A stretch of 20,083 bases of DNA from an uncultured Oscillospiraceae bacterium (GCA_910579485.1 CAJTVO010000050.1:1-20083); one strand, 5' to 3'. Shown: positions 1-6,692, numbered from the stretch's first letter. The notes: generated by a model from the sequence alone, not told the origin. Made by a program: numbers and translations.

Positions 1-1
1 C

Positions 2-241
2 ATTTTGGGAAACTCCATGAGAGCATTGGATTTCAGTGACAGCATTAACAGTATAAAATGTCCTACTCTTTTGATTTGCGGGAAAAAAGATAGCGCCAAC
101 ATTAAATCTGCGTATTATTTCCACCAAAATATTCAAAATGCAAAATTAGAAATCATCGAAAACACCGGACACGTTGTAAATGAAGAAAATCCTCTACTTT
201 TAGCCCAAATATTAAACAAATATTATAACGAAACAAAATGA
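2..241 (+). CDS. alpha/beta hydrolase, C-terminal fragment (5' end outside window)
   Basis: The reading frame is already open at base 2 and stops at 239-241, so only about 79 C-terminal residues are visible. They match the end of an alpha/beta hydrolase fold: a strand ending in LLICGKKD, which supplies the usual catalytic Asp, then a helix, a strand (KLEIIENTGH) ending in the catalytic His, and a final helix that packs against the core. The nucleophile serine would lie upstream of the window. Substrate cannot be told from this part. The DNA is clearly AT-rich, unlike the GC-rich ilv genes that follow, which suggests acquired DNA or an island edge. Family call is good; function is open. Confidence 0.75.
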   Translation: MLGNSMRALDFSDSINSIKCPTLLICGKKDSANIKSAYYFHQNIQNAKLEIIENTGHVVNEENPLLLAQILNKYYNETK

Positions 242-287
242 AGCCTACTACATTTATAGAATTGAGAGATAAAAATTCCAGTTTATA

Positions 288-320
288 GGGGATTTCATCT
301 TTTGGGTGAAATCCCCCCTT
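288..320 (+). terminator. inverted repeat after the hydrolase gene, possible terminator
   Basis: A perfect 10-bp stem (GGGGATTTCA at 288-297 pairing with TGAAATCCCC at 307-316) encloses a 9-nt loop. It is followed only by CCTT, so the U-tract is poor. It lies 47 bp after the hydrolase stop. A weak rho-independent terminator is the simplest reading, but a protein-binding palindrome is possible. Confidence 0.4.
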
Positions 321-331
321 GACAAATCTTC

Positions 332-364
332 TCTTGAAAAAGCCGCCTGACCACGGTCGGCTTT
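332..364 (-). terminator. second hairpin beyond the ilv operon, possible backup terminator
   Basis: Read on the minus strand, AAAGCCG (364-358) pairs with CGGCTTT (345-339) and runs into further T residues at 338-337, giving a CTTTTTC tail. It lies about 55 bp beyond the main ilv terminator and could catch read-through. The stem is only 7 bp and an alternative internal pairing (GACC/GGTC) exists. Confidence 0.4.
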
Positions 365-418
365 ATTCCTCCTCCCGCCCATAAAGTCAGGCGTCATATC
401 CGGAAATCGGAGGATAAC

Positions 419-460
419 AAAAAGCGGGACCCGCAAAGTTCTCTGCGGGTCCCGCTTTTT
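419..460 (-). terminator. intrinsic terminator of the ilv operon
   Basis: A perfect 12-bp GC-rich stem (424-435 with 444-455) has an 8-nt loop and is flanked by A5 on the left and T5 on the right, so it has a U-tract in both directions. On the minus strand it begins 23 bp after the ilvC stop. It can also stop plus-strand transcription coming from the hydrolase side. Confidence 0.9.
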
Positions 461-477
461 CGTGCTGGAGTTGATAA

Positions 478-1494
478 TCAATTATTGATAAGCTTATCCT
501 CGTCGGACCAGCTATACAGCTTCCGGATATCCGCACCCACGATCTCGGCGGGGTGCTCGGACGCCTTCTTCCGCATGGCGTTGAAATGCACCTGGGCTCC
601 GGCATCGGACATATCCAGCAGGAAGTCCTTGGCAAAGGTGCCGTCCTGGATGTCGGACAGGATCTTCTTCATGGCCTTCTTGGTGTCCTCGGTGATGATC
701 TTGGGGCCGGTGATATAGTCGCCGTACTCGGCGGTGTTGGAGATGGAATACCGCATCCCGGCAAAGCCGCTCTGGTAGATCAGATCAACGATCAGCTTCA
801 TCTCGTGGATGCACTCAAAATAGGCGTTCCGGGGATCGTACCCCGCCTCCACCAGCGTCTCGAAGCCCGCCTGCATCAGCGCGCACACGCCGCCGCAGAG
901 GACCGCCTGCTCGCCGAAGAGGTCGGTTTCCGTCTCCGTGCGGAAGGTGGTCTCCAGCACCCCCGCTCTCGCCCCGCCGATGCCCAGAGCGTAGGCCAGG
1001 CCGATGTCCCAGGCGTCGCCGGTGGCGTCCTGCTCCACGGCGATGAGGCAGGGCACGCCCTTGCCAGCCTGGTACTCGCTGCGCACCGTGTGGCCGGGGC
1101 CCTTGGGGGCGATCATGATGACGTTGACGTTCTTGGGGGGCTTGATGCAGCCGAAGTGGATGTTGAACCCGTGAGCGAAGGCCAAGGTCTTGCCCTCGGT
1201 GAGGTTGGGCTCGATGGACTCCTTGTAGAGCTTGGCCTGCTTCTCGTCGTTGATGAGGATCATGATGACGTCGGCGGCCTTGGCGGCATCGGCGGCGGTC
1301 ATGACGGTGAGCCCCTGGCTCTCGGCCCTGGCCCAGCTCTTGCTGCCCTCGTAGAGGCCCACGATGACCTTCACGCCGCTGTCCTTCAGGTTCAGGGCGT
1401 GGGCGTGGCCCTGGGAGCCGTAGCCGATGATGGCCACCGTCTTGTTGGCCAGCTTCTGAAGATCGCAGTCCTGCTGATAGAAAATTCTTGCCAT
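478..1494 (-). CDS. ilvC: ketol-acid reductoisomerase
   Basis: Catalyses the isomeroreduction of acetolactate or acetohydroxybutyrate, the second common step of valine, leucine and isoleucine synthesis, in the cytoplasm. At 338 aa it is the usual length of a class I enzyme. The Rossmann glycine motif GYGSQGHAHA is at residues 24-33. The catalytic His is in AHGFNI (H108). The two Mg ligand regions are DLFGEQ (D191, E195) and ECIHEMKLIVDL (E227, E231). The cofactor loop reads GLYEGSKSW, without the Arg that commonly holds the NADPH phosphate (see findings). ATG at 1494 is preceded by GTGAGGTAA. It is the last gene of the ilv operon, 69 bp after the kinase gene, and ends just before a strong terminator. 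Confidence 0.97.
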   Translation of the reverse strand: MARIFYQQDCDLQKLANKTVAIIGYGSQGHAHALNLKDSGVKVIVGLYEGSKSWARAESQGLTVMTAADAAKAADVIMILINDEKQAKLYKESIEPNLTEGKTLAFAHGFNIHFGCIKPPKNVNVIMIAPKGPGHTVRSEYQAGKGVPCLIAVEQDATGDAWDIGLAYALGIGGARAGVLETTFRTETETDLFGEQAVLCGGVCALMQAGFETLVEAGYDPRNAYFECIHEMKLIVDLIYQSGFAGMRYSISNTAEYGDYITGPKIITEDTKKAMKKILSDIQDGTFAKDFLLDMSDAGAQVHFNAMRKKASEHPAEIVGADIRKLYSWSDEDKLINN

Positions 1495-1563
1495 GATGTG
1501 TTACCTCACTTTTAAAATATGATTTTATTGCTTCAAATACCGCTTTTCAGACAAAAGCAGAAA

Positions 1564-2064
1564 TTATTTCTCCGCCTGCATATCGGAAAGGATCATGTGG
1601 ACCGCCTCGTCCAGAGACACTTCCGCGCCGATAGACTTTTCAGGGATCAGGCCGATATGATCGCGGTCCCGCCACCATCGCCGCATTTCTTTTTCTCCAA
1701 ATGAAAAACGGTTCTTCTTTGTCGCGTGACGCCGCAGGGTTTCTTCAAAAGGCAGATCATAGTAGTACGCATAAATTTCTTTTCCGAACAAGGCCGCCGC
1801 AGTCTCAAACAGCGGCCGGTACCAATCCGCATACAATATCCCTTCCAGGATCACCACTGCATGATGCTCGTGACCGTAGCGCAGCAGATGGATCAAAAGC
1901 GGGATCGCCGGCGTGTCCTCGCCGTCACGCGCCCACAGCATTTCCCGGCGGACCGTATCCTGGGCTATCATGAGCGTATTCCGGCCAAGCTCTCGTTGAA
2001 GGGCCTTGGCCGCGCTGCTTTTGCCGCTTCCCGAATTGCCCCTCAAAACGATCAGTTTGCTCAC
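1564..2064 (-). CDS. small P-loop kinase / AAA-type nucleotide-binding protein
   Basis: A 166-aa protein with a Walker A motif GNSGSGKS at residues 9-16, a predicted strand ending in VILEGILY near the middle that fits the Walker B region, and a basic lid-like stretch (RRHATKKNRF, EKEMRRWWRDRD). This layout fits small-molecule kinases of the AAA_33/zeta-toxin-like superfamily. The substrate is not recognisable. The GTG start overlaps the ilvN stop (GTGA, 2061-2064), so it is translationally coupled to the acetolactate synthase genes and must be co-transcribed with them, yet it is not a known part of the ilv pathway. Its codons are less GC-rich than those of the neighbours. A role in branched-chain synthesis is possible, as is chance insertion. 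Confidence 0.8.
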   Translation of the reverse strand: MSKLIVLRGNSGSGKSSAAKALQRELGRNTLMIAQDTVRREMLWARDGEDTPAIPLLIHLLRYGHEHHAVVILEGILYADWYRPLFETAAALFGKEIYAYYYDLPFEETLRRHATKKNRFSFGEKEMRRWWRDRDHIGLIPEKSIGAEVSLDEAVHMILSDMQAEK

Positions 2065-2570
2065 AGGTTCGTCACTTTCCGGATGGTATCCGCGCCCCGC
2101 TCCAGGGACACGACGCCCGTGCGGCAGATCTCCAGAATTTCATAGTCCCGCATGAGATCGATAAAGTCGTCGATCCGCCTGCTGTCGGCGGTGACCCGCA
2201 AAACGATGGACTCCCGGGTGTAATCCACCGTCTTGGCCTCAAAGGCGTCCGCCGCCGCCATGATGTCCCCCCGGCTGGCGGGTTCGTTCTTCAGCTTGAT
2301 GAGCAGCAGCTCGAAGCTGACGGAGTTTTCATTGTCCAGCTCCCGGATGGAGCACACGTCCGGCAGCTTGTACAGCTGGTCCACCAGCTGCTGCTTGGTC
2401 ACCCGCTCCCCGGCGAACTGGACGGTGATCCGGGAGTAGTCCGGGGACTCCGTCTCGCTGACGGTCAGGTTGTCGATGTTGAACTGCCGCCGCCGGAACA
2501 TGCTGGTGACCCGGTTCAATACGCCGAACTGGTTGCGCACCAGCACGGCCACGGTATAGCGTTTCTCCAT
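2061..2570 (-). CDS. ilvN: acetolactate synthase small (regulatory) subunit
   Basis: Regulatory subunit of acetohydroxyacid synthase, which activates the large subunit and carries the valine feedback site. An N-terminal ACT domain is seen in YTVAVLVRNQFGVLNRVTSMFRRRQFNIDNLTVSETE, followed by a second ACT-like half (about residues 80-160) ending in GVVSLERG. The length of about 169 aa is normal. I prefer the ATG at 2570, which lies one base after the ilvB stop and has AGGTAGG about 8 nt upstream. A GTG at 2579 would give three more residues but sits too close to the same ribosome site. It follows ilvB and overlaps the kinase gene downstream. Confidence 0.95.
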   Translation of the reverse strand: MEKRYTVAVLVRNQFGVLNRVTSMFRRRQFNIDNLTVSETESPDYSRITVQFAGERVTKQQLVDQLYKLPDVCSIRELDNENSVSFELLLIKLKNEPASRGDIMAAADAFEAKTVDYTRESIVLRVTADSRRIDDFIDLMRDYEILEICRTGVVSLERGADTIRKVTNL

Positions 2571-2571
2571 G

Positions 2572-4239
2572 TCAGTCACCTACCTTTGTGATCATGTCGT
2601 CCATGCTCCCGCCGGGGGGCAGCATGGGCAGGACGAACTCGTCCTCCCCGATGAGGCAGTCAATGAGATACGGCCCCTCGTACCCGAAGGCCCGCCCCAG
2701 GGCCTCGTCCAGCCCATCCAGCGTGTCCACCCGCTCGGCCTTCGCGCCGAAGGCCTCCGCCAGCTTCACGAAGTCCGTCTGCCGCTCCAGGATGGTGTTG
2801 GAGTAGTGCTTCTCAAAAAACAGCGTCTGCCACTGCCGCACCATGCCCAGCACACCGTTGTTGAGCAGGAGGATGGTCAGGGGCACCCGGTTCGTCACGG
2901 CGGTAGCCAGCTCGTTGAGGTTCATGCCGAAGCTGCCGTCCCCGGTGACCAGCACGGCGTGCTCCCCGGTAGCCATCTGGGCCCCCATGGCCGCGCCCAT
3001 GCCGAAGCCCATGGTGCCCAGCCCGCCGCTGGAGATGAACCGCCGGGGCTTCCGGAAGGACAGGGTCTGGGCGGCCCACATCTGATGCTGGCCAACGTCG
3101 GTAGCGACCGGAGTCGCCTCCGTCAGATGCCTGTCCAGAGTCAGCAGGGCGTTCCGGGGGGTGAGGCCCGTCCGGACGTCCCGGCTCTCGGCCTCCGTGT
3201 TCCGGAAGCCCTCCAGGGTGCCCCTCCACTCCGGATGCTCCGCCGGAGAGACCAGCTCCACCAGCCTTTGCAGGGTCAGCTTCACGTCTCCCCGCATCCC
3301 GCACGCCGCCGCCACGTTCTTGGACAGCTCCGAGCCGTCCACGTCGATCTGCACCAGCTTTGCCCCCTTGGCGAACTTGGTCCGGTCGCCGGTGACCCGG
3401 TCGTTGAACCGCGTCCCCAGGGCGATGATGCAGTCAGACCGGTGCATGGCGGTGGAGCAGGCGTAGTGCCCGTGCATCCCCTGCATCCCCAGAAACCGGG
3501 GGTGGTCCGTGGGGATGCCGGATACGCCCATGAGGGAGCATCCGATGGGGGCGTCGATCTTCTCCGCCAGCGCCAGCAGCTCCTCCTGCGCTCCGCTGGC
3601 GATAAGCCCGCCGCCAAAATAGAGAAAGGGCCGGTGGGCGGCGTTGATGCACTCCGCCGCCTCCCTGACGCGCTCCTCCTTGGCGGGATGGGGCGGATCA
3701 GGGACAACGGGCGGCTGGGGCTCGTAGTCGTACATGGCGATCTGGATGTCCTTGGGCACGTCCACCAGCACCGGGCCGGGACGGCCGGAGACCGCCAGCC
3801 GGAAGGCCTCCCGGATGGTGTCCGCCAGGTCCTCGATCTCGCCCACGAAGTAGTTGTGCTTGGTGATGGGCAGGGTAATGCCGGTAATATCGATCTCCTG
3901 AAAGGAGTCGGTACCGATCTGGTTGTTGGGGACGTTGCCGGTGATGGCCACCATGGGGATGGAGTCCAGGAAGGCGGTGGCGATGCCGGTGACCAGATTG
4001 GTGGCGCCGGGGCCGGAGGTAGCGATGACCACGCCGGGCTTCCCGGTGGCCCTGGCCCAGCCGTCGGCGGCGTGGGCGGCCCCCTGCTCGTGGGCGGTGA
4101 GGACGTGCCGCAGCTCGTCCCGGTGTTTATAGAGGGCGTCGTAGATATGGATCACCTGTCCGCCGGGGTAGCCGAAGACGGTGGTGACGCCCTGCTCCAG
4201 CAGGGTCCGGACAACGATGTCTGCGCCGGTCAATTTCAC
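2572..4239 (-). CDS. ilvB: acetolactate synthase large (catalytic) subunit
   Basis: Thiamine-diphosphate enzyme that condenses pyruvate with pyruvate or 2-oxobutyrate, the first common step to branched-chain amino acids. It is 555 aa, standard for the family. The catalytic Glu lies in LTAHEQGAAHAADG (E51). The ThDP/Mg motif runs from GDGSFGMNLNEL (433-444) to LLLNN (457-461). The substrate/FAD region SGPGATNLVTGI is present. The start is GTG at 4239 with AAAGGA 9 nt upstream. An ATGATG between them is in another frame and would give an unrelated short product. It is the first gene of the operon and is controlled by the T-box leader upstream. Confidence 0.97.
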   Translation of the reverse strand: MKLTGADIVVRTLLEQGVTTVFGYPGGQVIHIYDALYKHRDELRHVLTAHEQGAAHAADGWARATGKPGVVIATSGPGATNLVTGIATAFLDSIPMVAITGNVPNNQIGTDSFQEIDITGITLPITKHNYFVGEIEDLADTIREAFRLAVSGRPGPVLVDVPKDIQIAMYDYEPQPPVVPDPPHPAKEERVREAAECINAAHRPFLYFGGGLIASGAQEELLALAEKIDAPIGCSLMGVSGIPTDHPRFLGMQGMHGHYACSTAMHRSDCIIALGTRFNDRVTGDRTKFAKGAKLVQIDVDGSELSKNVAAACGMRGDVKLTLQRLVELVSPAEHPEWRGTLEGFRNTEAESRDVRTGLTPRNALLTLDRHLTEATPVATDVGQHQMWAAQTLSFRKPRRFISSGGLGTMGFGMGAAMGAQMATGEHAVLVTGDGSFGMNLNELATAVTNRVPLTILLLNNGVLGMVRQWQTLFFEKHYSNTILERQTDFVKLAEAFGAKAERVDTLDGLDEALGRAFGYEGPYLIDCLIGEDEFVLPMLPPGGSMDDMITKVGD

Positions 4240-4262
4240 GTTTCATCATCCTTTCTCGGGGT

Positions 4263-4306
4263 AAAAAAATAAGACCCCGCCTCTTTTTCTGCAAAGAGAC
4301 AGGATC
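4263..4306 (-). terminator. T-box terminator helix ahead of ilvB
   Basis: On the minus strand a stem of about 14 bp with some G-U pairs forms between 4306-4293 and 4286-4273 (GTCTCTTT with AAAGAGGC at its core) and is followed by TTATTTTTTT. It lies between the T-box motif and the ilvB ribosome site. This is the position of the regulated terminator in T-box leaders, where uncharged tRNA would favour the competing antiterminator. Confidence 0.85.
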
Positions 4307-4583
4307 ATCGTTCCTAATGATCTTGCGGTACCACTCTTCTTGCCGCCGGAGGCGGCCTCTCAGCGTGACTGACATCACACCCCAGGGTAACGGTCGGGTA
4401 CCGTCCGTCCTACTGAAGGCGCTTGCCCTGTTCAGACCGGCCGCTCCGGGGCGACTGACGCGAAACGTCCCTCTGCCGGCTCACACCAGCCGCCGGCTCT
4501 CTGGGTCGGGAACAGCTCCGCTTTTTCCCCATCAGTGCGTTTGTTTTATGGCGCAAGGGTTTGTTTTTATATTGCTTTTGGAT
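4263..4583 (-). promoter_or_regulatory. T-box riboswitch leader of the ilv operon
   Basis: The roughly 320-nt leader between the ilv promoter and ilvB carries the T-box signature AGAGTGGTACCGC at 4337-4325 (minus strand). Its ACC can pair with the NCCA end of an uncharged tRNA. Upstream, AGAGAGCC followed by a GGTG-containing hairpin near 4470-4505 resembles the distal part of Stem I. A basal Stem I helix can be drawn between 4539-4532 and 4458-4451. A terminator helix follows. The genes make this a branched-chain amino acid (Leu, Ile or Val) T-box. I could not assign the specifier codon with confidence; a GTC (Val) near 4460 is a weak candidate. Confidence 0.9.
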
Positions 4584-4589
4584 AGAAGT

Positions 4590-4617
4590 ATTATAGCATG
4601 GATTTGGGATTTGTCAA
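4590..4617 (-). promoter_or_regulatory. sigma-A type promoter of the ilv operon
   Basis: On the minus strand a perfect -35 TTGACA (4617-4612) and perfect -10 TATAAT (4595-4590) are separated by 16 bp. Transcription would start near 4583, which fits a T-box leader. The strong promoter implies that control is mainly by leader attenuation. A MITE-like element begins 18 bp upstream of the -35 box. Confidence 0.88.
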
Positions 4618-4635
4618 GGAAGAATCGCAAAGCGG

Positions 4636-4696
4636 CAGGGAAATCCATTTTGAGAAAATAACGCCGCGCCCTACAGACGCAAAATTGATTTTCCTG
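4636..4696 (+). mobile_element. MITE-like palindromic element, copy A (short form)
   Basis: A 61-bp element bounded by inverted repeats CAGGGAAATCCATTTTG and its partner (15 of 17 match). It equals copy B at 6490-6577 in reverse orientation, except that the central palindrome of roughly 28 bp is missing. The 9 bp on each side, GCAAAGCGG (4627-4635) and ACAAAGCGG (4697-4705), match at 8 of 9, as expected for a slightly decayed target duplication. It has no coding capacity. It sits between the M23 peptidase terminator and the ilv promoter. Confidence 0.8.
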
Positions 4697-4701
4697 ACAA
4701 A

Positions 4702-4731
4702 GCGGCCCCCGGCTTTCTTGCCGGGGGCCGC
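4702..4731 (-). terminator. intrinsic terminator of the M23 peptidase gene
   Basis: A perfect 12-bp stem, GCGGCCCCCGGC at 4702-4713 with its complement at 4720-4731, and a 6-nt loop. On the minus strand it is followed by TTTGT, a short U-tract. It lies 16 bp after the stop codon of the peptidase gene. Its base shares bases with the target duplication of the adjacent MITE-like copy A. Confidence 0.8.
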
Positions 4732-4747
4732 CAAAACGTCTTCAAGC

Positions 4748-6382
4748 TCAGGGAAGCAGGTTGATCGGGTTGGTCCGCTCGCCGTTAACACGGACCTCGA
4801 AGTGACAGTGGTTGCCGGTGCTCCGGCCGGTGGAGCCCATCTCCGCGATGTGCTGGCCCTTGAAGACCTTGTCGCCCACGCTGACCAGGAGGCTGCTGTT
4901 GTGGCCGTAGTAGGTGACGTAGCCGTTCTGGTGGTCGATCTGGACCAGGTAGCCATAGCCGCTCATCCAGCCCGCGTAGCACACCACGCCGCCGTCGGCG
5001 GCCACGATGTCGGTACCGTAGGAATTGGCGATGTCGATGCCGCCGTGGAAGGAGGACCCTCCGAAGATGTTGCGGTAGCCGTACTTGGAGGTGATGGACC
5101 CGCTGGTGGGCCAGCGGAAGGAACCGGTGGGCGCCCAGCTGGGACGCTCCAGGGTGCCGCGGGCCTGGACCTCGGTGACCGGCTCGGTAATGGTGGTCTG
5201 GGACTCAATGACGCGCTCCACTTCGTCTACGCCCTCGTAGGTGACACGGGCCACGGTGTCGGCGGTGCCGTAGGCGCCCTTGGTGATGATCCGGGTGTCA
5301 CCCTCCCACATGGTGTTGTCATCCACGTATTCGATCTCATAGGGGATGTCGGCCACATAGTATTCCATCTGGGTAGCGCGGACGGTGAGATAGGGGACCT
5401 GCTGGCTGGTGACCAGAACGTCGCCGATCTGAAGCTTGTCAATATCATAGCCGGGATTCATGCGCAGCAGATCCTGGCTGGTCATGTTGTGGTCCTCGGC
5501 GATGACGGACCAGCAGTCCCCGGCCTCCACGGTGTAGGTCTGCTCTCCGGCCTTGACACTGTTGAGCAGCAGGGCCACGTCCGCCAGATTGGTAAAGTCC
5601 TCCAGGGGCAGGTCGCACTCCCGGATCTCCCACTCCTCCACAAAGTCGATGGACACGGTGTTCTCATTGCGGTAGGGAGTAGCTACCTGGGCCATGAGCT
5701 CATCCAGCGCGCCCTCGGTCTGGGTAGCGCCGATAAAATCTCCGTTGACATACAGGGCGTAGCCATGCTCCACCACCCGCAGGGACTGGCTGAGGGCCTC
5801 CTCCAGGTCGGCCTCCTCCACCAGAGCGCCGCGATAGGCCACGCCGGTGGTATAGGACAGGCTCTCCGGAGACAGGCTGTAGCGGCTGCCCAGTTTCTGG
5901 GAGATGGAGGACTCTACGTTCTTCACGGCTGCCTGGGCCTCCGCCTCGCTGGCTACAGTGCCCAGCTCCCTCCCCTCAAAGGAGAGGGTGGTGGCAGTGG
6001 TGTAAAGCACCCGGTTTGCGGCAAAGATGGTCAGCAACAGACTGGCGGCAATGAACACCGCCGACTGGATGAAGCGGTGATCGTTCCCCGCCTGCCTCGT
6101 CTTGATCTTGAGGGCCAGGGTGGAAAAGAAGGAGCGGACCTGATAGGCGGCGCCGTGAACCTTCTGCCGCAGCAGAGGCATGCTGCCCGCCAGCAGCAGC
6201 TGGAACTGGCGGGAGGCGCTGTTGGACTCCGGAAACCGGCGGTTGATCCGGCCAACGGGAGCCCTGAACGCTCTGGCAGGCTGGGGTGCAATATGTTTTG
6301 CCTTAATGGCAGCGGCTTTTGCCGGTGCTTCCTTGGAAGGGGCTTTTTTATCAACTCTTTTTTTTGCGTTCTTCTGGACCAT
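4748..6382 (-). CDS. membrane-anchored LysM/G5/M23 peptidoglycan peptidase
   Basis: A 544-aa cell-envelope protein. A long basic, Ala/Lys-rich N-terminal segment of about 100 residues precedes one membrane helix (about 105-125). The rest faces outwards: a region of unknown fold (130-275), a LysM domain (about 281-326, YTVEAGDCWSVIAEDHNMTS), a G5-like domain (about 330-408) and a C-terminal M23 metallopeptidase (about 420-544). Zinc ligands and catalytic His are visible as HGGID (H446, D450), YYGH (H494) and HCH (H525, H527), so the enzyme should be active. It probably cleaves peptide cross-links of the wall during growth or sporulation. ATG at 6382 has CGGAGGA about 9 nt upstream. It is monocistronic, with its own promoter and terminator. 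Confidence 0.93.
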   Translation of the reverse strand: MVQKNAKKRVDKKAPSKEAPAKAAAIKAKHIAPQPARAFRAPVGRINRRFPESNSASRQFQLLLAGSMPLLRQKVHGAAYQVRSFFSTLALKIKTRQAGNDHRFIQSAVFIAASLLLTIFAANRVLYTTATTLSFEGRELGTVASEAEAQAAVKNVESSISQKLGSRYSLSPESLSYTTGVAYRGALVEEADLEEALSQSLRVVEHGYALYVNGDFIGATQTEGALDELMAQVATPYRNENTVSIDFVEEWEIRECDLPLEDFTNLADVALLLNSVKAGEQTYTVEAGDCWSVIAEDHNMTSQDLLRMNPGYDIDKLQIGDVLVTSQQVPYLTVRATQMEYYVADIPYEIEYVDDNTMWEGDTRIITKGAYGTADTVARVTYEGVDEVERVIESQTTITEPVTEVQARGTLERPSWAPTGSFRWPTSGSITSKYGYRNIFGGSSFHGGIDIANSYGTDIVAADGGVVCYAGWMSGYGYLVQIDHQNGYVTYYGHNSSLLVSVGDKVFKGQHIAEMGSTGRSTGNHCHFEVRVNGERTNPINLLP

Positions 6383-6442
6383 TACAAGAATCCTCCGATA
6401 GTTACAAAGCGGTGCGAAGGGTTACAAATAGTTACAGCCTCT

Positions 6443-6471
6443 ATTTTAACGTATTTTTCCTGATTCGTCAA
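6443..6471 (-). promoter_or_regulatory. promoter of the M23 peptidase gene, with TTACA repeats in its leader
   Basis: On the minus strand the -35 TTGACG (6471-6466), a 17-bp spacer and the -10 TAAAAT (6448-6443) form a good sigma-A promoter about 60 bp before the ATG. Downstream, in the leader, a TGTAA motif (TTACA on the plus strand) recurs at plus-strand positions 6382, 6402, 6422 and 6432, spaced 20, 20 and 10 bp apart. Confidence 0.75.
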
Positions 6472-6489
6472 GCCCTTATTTACGAATGG

Positions 6490-6577
6490 CAGGGAAATCA
6501 ATTTTGCGTCTGTAGGGCGCGACGACCCCGGCGCGCCCTGCAAACGCGGTGTCATTTTCTCAAAATTGAGTTCCCTG
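6490..6577 (+). mobile_element. MITE-like palindromic element, copy B (with target duplication)
   Basis: An 88-bp non-coding element with terminal inverted repeats CAGGGAAATCAATTTTG and its partner (16 of 17 match). The GC-rich centre carries its own hairpin (GGGCGCG at 6515 with CGCGCCC at 6532). It is flanked by a perfect 9-bp direct repeat, TACGAATGG at 6481-6489 and 6578-6586, the hallmark of transposition. Copies A and C are relatives in the opposite orientation. It lies between the divergent promoters of the M23 gene and the DUF6442-XRE operon. Confidence 0.88.
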
Positions 6578-6638
6578 TACGAATGGTTTTCCGTGTGGTC
6601 GCCGGGTAACAAGCCATCCCCGAGGCCTCAAAAAACAC

Positions 6639-6692
6639 TTGACAAGTAAACTTGGCAGTGCTATCATGAGGTCTGACAAGTTTACTTGTCAA
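6639..6692 (+). promoter_or_regulatory. promoter with two palindromic operators, DUF6442-XRE operon
   Basis: The -35 TTGACA (6640-6645) and -10 TATCAT (6663-6668) are spaced by 17 bp. An 18-bp palindrome TGACAAGTTTACTTGTCA lies at 6674-6691, just after the -10. A near-identical site TGACAAGTAAACTTGGCA lies at 6641-6658 and overlaps the -35. The outer arms also form a perfect 15-bp inverted repeat (6639-6653 with 6678-6692). The arrangement is what a dimeric autorepressor would use, and the XRE protein encoded downstream is the natural candidate. Confidence 0.8.

Noticed and set aside
1540..1560. Small hairpin between the kinase gene and ilvC as terminator or processing site
   Set aside because: Only 6 bp of stem (GCTTTT/AAAAGC) and no U-tract; too weak to call.
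2569..4272. Long plus-strand open frame of 567 codons opposite ilvB
   Set aside because: It is the antisense shadow of a GC-rich gene. The protein is a low-complexity run of Gly, Val, His and Pro without motifs, while the minus strand encodes a complete acetolactate synthase.
6421..6436. Canonical WalR box upstream of the M23 peptidase gene
   Set aside because: The pair of TGTAAC half-sites has a 4-bp gap (period 10), while the known WalR box has a 5-bp gap. It is kept only as a phased-repeat observation.
4598..6463. Plus-strand open frame of 621 codons opposite the M23 peptidase
   Set aside because: Antisense shadow. The minus strand has clear LysM and M23 active-site motifs, a ribosome site, a promoter and a terminator; the plus frame has none.
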